A DNA stretch of 64,000 nucleotides from NCBI RefSeq assembly GCF_023920225.1, contig NZ_CP092587.1, forward strand, positions 3,375,709 through 3,439,708. The letters are read 5' to 3'. The notes beneath the pieces were generated by a model. That model was given only the letters and a program-made list of their open reading frames with translations, was not told the DNA's origin and made no database searches. Position 1 is the stretch's first letter. Each line of letters opens with the position of its first letter. Shown here piece by piece: positions 60,228 through 64,000 of this stretch. A program made the translations under genes and the position numbers. This DNA is from Vibrio gazogenes. Lineage in GTDB: Bacteria > Pseudomonadota > Gammaproteobacteria > Enterobacterales > Vibrionaceae.

Positions 60228-60819
60228 GTAACCGTTCCTCCCTGATGCATCCAATTAATATCTCTCCCTCTCTGAGCACATAGTTTTCAGGCTCAATTGT
60301 TAAAGAGTTTCTGGATGTTAAAATAACAAGATCATCAATATCATTACGTTTAAACCGTTCAATCACCAATAATGAACCAATCTGATACCGATATGTAAAT
60401 GGCGTTGTAATATTCAAACCGATCATATTGGATTCATCCGAAAAATAATATGTCGTCGGATGAACCACAATTAATTCACCAATATATTTGTCTAGTGAAG
60501 CAATTAGCTCTTTCTCATTAACAACTGGTATGCACAGCGGATTTTTATTGCCATCCGGAGAGATCAGTTGATTGCGGTACTCAATGGCTTCCAGATTACT
60601 CTCTTCAATGACCCGACACGTCGTACCAAAGAAATTTGCAATTTTTTCAACCGTTTGAGTCTGAATCCGATCAACTTTACCATCCAGAATATTGTAAATG
60701 GTTGTTCTGGTTATTCCCGTACGTTCAGAAAAGGATTTCTTACTTTCGTTACGACTTTTAATCGCATAAGAAATATTATTTTTAATATTATCTATTTTTT
60801 CTTGTTTACTTAGTTTCAT
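60217..60819 (-). CDS. XRE-family regulator with S24-like C-terminal domain
   Basis: 200 residues from the ATG at 60819; the frame extends 12 codons further up without a ribosome site. The N-terminal XRE HTH (about 15-70) reads KKSFSERTGITRTTIYNILDG. The C-terminal half (about 115-195) looks like the beta-rich LexA/CI (peptidase S24) fold, with GSLLVIERFKRNDIDDLVIL and REGEILIGCI. I see no Ser-Lys catalytic pair, so it is probably a ligand- or dimerisation-type domain. It overlaps yhhQ by 11 bp, so it likely autoregulates the yhhQ-queF operon. Confidence 0.8.
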   Translation of the reverse strand: MKLSKQEKIDNIKNNISYAIKSRNESKKSFSERTGITRTTIYNILDGKVDRIQTQTVEKIANFFGTTCRVIEESNLEAIEYRNQLISPDGNKNPLCIPVVNEKELIASLDKYIGELIVVHPTTYYFSDESNMIGLNITTPFTYRYQIGSLLVIERFKRNDIDDLVILTSRNSLTIEPENYVLREGEILIGCIREERLHAE

Positions 60820-60890
60820 GTACCGCCCAACCATACGCTGCATCATAGATATCAATAAATTGATGCCTATTCAAAGCGAAACAAATTGCG

Positions 60891-60902
60891 TGATCTAGAT
60901 CA
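60891..60902. promoter_or_regulatory. Candidate operator palindrome upstream of the XRE regulator
   Basis: TGATCTAGATCA is a perfect 12-bp palindrome 72 bp upstream of the regulator ATG, in an otherwise AT-rich promoter region. It is a plausible XRE operator for autoregulation; no second copy was found nearby. Confidence 0.4.
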
Positions 60903-61104
60903 ACATTAGATAACCAAATATTGAACATTTTTGGCTACGTTCTGTAAAATAACTAAAAGATACCGTCTTTAATATGATAAACAGCAAATTTACAACTATT
61001 GATTAACTTTTGAATTTATGATCAGTAGCCGTCAAAATCAATATAATATTAATCGTAAATTGCTAATTACATAAATATCAACAGTCAGTGGTTAGGATAA
61101 TATT

Positions 61105-61317
61105 ATGGGCACAATGTCAGAACTAAAAGAAAATGAAAGTGGTGTGAATGATGTATTATTCTGGTGCCACGTTGTGAGCCTGTGCAGCGTTCCCACATCA
61201 GGTGAACTCTCTCCGGCTGAAAAAGATGCACTACACCGAGCCATCATGGCACTACATACAACCACAACACTCTATACCAACAATGTCACTGAGGCCGTCG
61301 TGTCTGAAGAAGTTTGA
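61105..61317 (+). CDS. Small hypothetical protein
   Basis: 70 residues, acidic and helical, with LFWCHVVSLCSVPTSGELSP and a Thr-rich segment. AGGA lies about 8 nt before the ATG, supporting translation. It stands alone, divergent from the XRE-yhhQ-queF unit, with about 285 bp between the two starts. I recognise no family. Confidence 0.5.
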   Translation: MGTMSELKENESGVNDVLFWCHVVSLCSVPTSGELSPAEKDALHRAIMALHTTTTLYTNNVTEAVVSEEV

Positions 61318-61493
61318 GTCTGTGAAATGACAGAGAAGCGCTGTTAATAACACTTCCTGAACCGGATGGCATTCATGTTTAGTCATCCCCATGATTACAC
61401 CACAATTGCTCCCGATGAAACGGCTTGATCACATGAACGCCGTTTTCCCTCACATCAGCCTTTGTCTGGCGGTGTAAATATCCTACAAACAAG

Positions 61494-62669
61494 CTAGCCA
61501 AGACGGTTGAGACGCACAACCGGAATATCTTTTCTGACCAAAGCTCGGCTATTAATGGCTTTCATCGTTGTCCCGTTAAGGTAGGACGCCTGATGGGCGT
61601 AATAGCTGTTCAGCGGATGATTATAGGTTTGTGGGGCTCTGGGAGGCAGACCAATCAAAGTTTCTGGTCGAGAATTGCTCTTTTGAGACTGAACCGTCAG
61701 CACATCGCCTATTTTCAACACCATCGGGTCAGCATGATACTGAGGATTTAAATCCAAGAGATCTTTGGCTGACAAATCATAACGCACCGCAATCTCAAGC
61801 CAGCTCTCTCGTCGGTTGGTTCCGGGAATCCGCTGCACGGTATGGAGTGTATCTGCTGCATTTTTCGGCGCATGCTCAACATGCTGCTCCAACGGCCGCA
61901 AGACCACCGGTTCACGCGTGATCTCCAGTAATGCCTGCAGATCTAATCTGACGGCATGTTTGTCCAGCCACGTTTCATTCAAAGCATCAAGTTGTGCCCT
62001 TGTGATCGGTTTCTTCAGGTAAAGCAGATGTTGGTTGTGCACATCCCGACAACCCATCTTCCAGAACACCAGTAACGCATCGTGGGCACAAGGACAACCT
62101 CTCGCCTGATTGAGTTTTTCATGCCGCGACAGCGTGGCATAGAAGCTGCCCGAACCCCCCGGCATCAGATGATATTCCTGCACCAGCCGAGCCTGATGAA
62201 AATGGTAAATGTATCCTTCAGTTGGTAACCCCAGATGATCACCAACCTGAATTGCAGGCTGGACCGGAATAAATGCTTCCCGCACAAAACCTGAACCAAT
62301 CGGTTTGACCTGAATCGGATGCGGAACACTCACTCCCAAAGGACTGAGGTCATTAAAAGCCATAATCCGTTTCGGGTCGTTATAAGCGGTATAGTAGGTA
62401 TAACGGGTGCCGTACTCTGTCGAATATTGATTCTGCGGGCTGGTCGTCAGCTCAACCTCCTGCCCTTTCAGTGCAAACCCATAACGGAGCATCGAGCGAC
62501 GAGATTCATCCGAACAAGCAATTTCCAGATGATATTCGAACCTGACATTCGGGATCTGATCCGGACGTTCCGGAAGCGTCGGTGCTGCACTGTGAGAAGA
62601 TGTGGAAAAGGAAGACTGAGAATAATTCGATTCTGTAAGGATATCGGCACTGATTTTTGACTGAATCAT
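61494..62669 (-). CDS. LysM-domain protein, possibly secretion-system associated
   Basis: 391 residues, no signal peptide or membrane segment. The N-terminal 270 residues are unassigned and contain FHQARLVQEYHLMPGGSGSF and a Cys-containing GCPCAHDALLVFW. A LysM domain (about 280-335) follows: ESWLEIAVRYDLSAKDLLDLN and LKIGDVLTV, which binds N-acetylglucosamine polymers. Cytoplasmic LysM proteins of this build often travel with type VI secretion effectors, but no vgrG, PAAR or hcp gene is in the window. Function not assigned. Confidence 0.7.
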   Translation of the reverse strand: MIQSKISADILTESNYSQSSFSTSSHSAAPTLPERPDQIPNVRFEYHLEIACSDESRRSMLRYGFALKGQEVELTTSPQNQYSTEYGTRYTYYTAYNDPKRIMAFNDLSPLGVSVPHPIQVKPIGSGFVREAFIPVQPAIQVGDHLGLPTEGYIYHFHQARLVQEYHLMPGGSGSFYATLSRHEKLNQARGCPCAHDALLVFWKMGCRDVHNQHLLYLKKPITRAQLDALNETWLDKHAVRLDLQALLEITREPVVLRPLEQHVEHAPKNAADTLHTVQRIPGTNRRESWLEIAVRYDLSAKDLLDLNPQYHADPMVLKIGDVLTVQSQKSNSRPETLIGLPPRAPQTYNHPLNSYYAHQASYLNGTTMKAINSRALVRKDIPVVRLNRLG

Positions 62670-62922
62670 ACGGGTTCACTGACGTTTCTTATTGATGAGT
62701 ACGGTACTATTTTTAACCAATGCGAATGAAACGCGACAAGATGCTTATTCTACACAAAAACAAACCTATGTGTATGCAATGCTCAATTGCAATTTAAAAA
62801 CCTTGAACCAATGTAGCGATTCTGCGCACTTTCTATAAAACGTATCAATCATAACGTCAAAACGATTGATAAAGTCAAGGTAAAGCAAAATGACAGTAGC
62901 ACAACGTGAAAAGATGACCGGT

Positions 62923-63396
62923 TCAGGACATCCCGCGTCCTGAACCAGAAAACAACGCCATTTGCACCGGTGAAGAGAACTGACGCAGCATCGCATGCAT
63001 AATCGTCTCAAAATCCCCTGGTGAAATCTCGAACAGCCCATAGCGAAACTTCGCTCCCCAGGAACGGCTTCCATCGTGAAAGTGCAAGGCGGGTAACAGC
63101 GGGTAAATATCCGTCGGACAAGCATCGAACCACGCCACATCACGACGATATGGAAGAAACCCGTTCCCCATATCTACCTGATATACCCGCCCCTCCCGAA
63201 CTTGCCCTATTGCGGTGAATTCCTGACATTTTTCCGGGTAACCAAAACGTTGCTTCGGTGAATAGTACACCACACCATCTCCGGGAGAGAGCCGTTTGAG
63301 CGGAGCCGACTTACCATGACAAACCTGCATGATTCCCCATTCACGGCCATTCCTGACATGATCGGCCGAAGCGACCGCAATCCAGTAACGAGTCAT
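62923..63396 (-). CDS. EVE-domain protein
   Basis: 157 residues. The start [12 protein letters not shown] and the block [11 protein letters not shown] fit the EVE fold, which is related to PUA and YTH domains and is thought to read modified bases. [11 protein letters not shown] and LRQFSSPVQ follow. It begins at an ATG overlapping the VOC stop by 4 bp (ATGA), so the two genes are coupled. EVE proteins can act in restriction or stress contexts, but nothing here shows that. Confidence 0.8.
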   Translation of the reverse strand: MTRYWIAVASADHVRNGREWGIMQVCHGKSAPLKRLSPGDGVVYYSPKQRFGYPEKCQEFTAIGQVREGRVYQVDMGNGFLPYRRDVAWFDACPTDIYPLLPALHFHDGSRSWGAKFRYGLFEISPGDFETIMHAMLRQFSSPVQMALFSGSGRGMS

Positions 63397-63776
63397 TTGC
63401 CAATCGCATACCGGATCCGATAACCATCCGGGTCTGTGACTGTGAATGCCGTCGCAAAATCCATCACGGCGGGTTCCTGAAGAATAGGAAGCTCATTCAG
63501 CAAACAATGTTGATGCATTTGCTGGAAGGCATCCTGATCGTCCACAAACAGACACAACTCTCCCTGATTCTTTGATGGCAATGTTGAATCTGGGGTTATT
63601 GTCGGTATAACCGCACTTTGTTTCCAGATACCGAAAGTTAAACCATCATGTACCAGATACAAAACAAACTCACCGGAAGCTTGAACCGGATGACATCCAA
63701 ACAGCGCATTGTAAAACGCCTGACTTTTTTCTATATCCGCAACGTAAAAAACAACTGTACTTCTTAAAACTGACAT
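63393..63776 (-). CDS. VOC-family (glyoxalase-like) protein
   Basis: 127 residues, with paired beta-alpha-beta-beta-beta modules: [22 protein letters not shown] at the start and [14 protein letters not shown] at the end. The metal-type Glu/His positions are incomplete, so the substrate and metal use are unclear. The ATG at 63776 follows AGGAG closely; a GTG one codon earlier (63779) is possible. Coupled to the EVE gene downstream. Confidence 0.82.
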   Translation of the reverse strand: MSVLRSTVVFYVADIEKSQAFYNALFGCHPVQASGEFVLYLVHDGLTFGIWKQSAVIPTITPDSTLPSKNQGELCLFVDDQDAFQQMHQHCLLNELPILQEPAVMDFATAFTVTDPDGYRIRYAIGK

Positions 63777-63882
63777 CACATCACTCCTGCTCTTTATAAG
63801 TTACAAATAGCTTACTCAGGTATGTTGTCAGTTTTTGTCAGTAGTGTTTGGGTCAATAGGATTTTGATCAATCGGGCTGTTT

Positions 63883-64000
63883 TCAATAGCGAGTTTGTTT
63901 ATCAGCCACCCCCTGAGTTGCCTGCCATGCTTTTACTAAGTCTCGCTGACGACGGGGATAACGCTGTGCCGTATCATGGAAAGTCCGAATACGATCAACC
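63883..64000 (-). CDS. C-terminal end of a gene running off the window
   Basis: An open frame enters from the right edge and ends at a TGA at 63883-63885, giving about 38 residues ending in DKQTRY. It is basic (RYPRRQRDLVKAWQ) and probably helical. Too little is visible to name it. It is parallel to the VOC-EVE pair, with a 106-bp gap. Confidence 0.55.
   Translation of the reverse strand, partial: VDRIRTFHDTAQRYPRRQRDLVKAWQATQGVADKQTRY

Noticed and set aside
60820..61104. preQ1 riboswitch ahead of the yhhQ-queF operon
   Set aside because: I looked for the preQ1-I stem and A-rich tail and found neither; control by the protein regulator is more likely.
62766..63143. 125-codon frame overlapping the EVE gene
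   Set aside because: It is a shadow of the EVE gene in another frame, with no family match.

Overview
The window is a stretch of chromosome from a gammaproteobacterium of the family Vibrionaceae, most likely Vibrio in the broad sense. The evidence is gene order and RNA content: dapF-lysA-lptM/cyaY-cyaA/hemCDXY, yihI-engB-polA-hemB and ubiE-ubiJ-ubiB-tatABC are all arranged as in Vibrio. A CsrB-family RNA, Spot 42 and RyhB all lie between yihI and hemB. I cannot name the species from the sequence.

Positions 1-32,400 are a conserved core. From left to right they hold a DTW-domain tRNA-modification enzyme, the xerC-dapF-lysA cluster (lysine, peptidoglycan, chromosome dimer resolution), cyaY, adenylate cyclase, and the hemCDXY tetrapyrrole operon facing hemN. 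Next come yihI and a methyltransferase, then a regulatory-RNA hot spot (about 16.8-22.3 kb) around engB and polA, then hemB, a TatD-family nuclease, the Tat translocase with ubiquinone genes, and rmuC. The hot spot carries a CsrB/CsrC-type sponge RNA, an unannotated candidate small RNA with its own -10 box and terminator, Spot 42, and RyhB behind a Fur-box promoter.

Positions 32,400-42,100 are an L-arabinose regulon. araC lies downstream of araB-araD-araA and one unrecognised gene, and the araFGH ABC importer diverges from araB. The araB promoter carries two AraC half-sites with the same 21-bp periodicity as E. coli araI1-I2, and a CRP site lies ahead of araF.

Positions 42,100-64,000 are accessory. 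First is a patch of small solo genes of the kind found in integron cassettes (GFA protein, small Cys-motif protein, ABM monooxygenase, CatB acetyltransferase). Then comes a LysR regulator divergent from a TTC38/StaR-like TPR protein and an EamA exporter. An 8-kb two-module nonribosomal peptide synthetase follows; its domains are C-A-T-(dual C/E)-A-T-TE-TE and both A domains carry a leucine code. It is separated by a very AT-rich spacer from a thiamine-diphosphate enzyme. The right end has an operon of an XRE regulator, an N-terminally extended queuosine-precursor transporter and queF, then LysM, EVE and VOC proteins and the end of one gene cut by the window edge.

The most novel-looking items are the Leu-Leu synthetase with tandem thioesterases, the regulator-yhhQ-queF operon, the candidate sRNA beside Spot 42, and a Spot 42 copy in which the SpfP-like reading frame has lost its stop. 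I saw no rRNA, tRNA, CRISPR array or insertion sequence.
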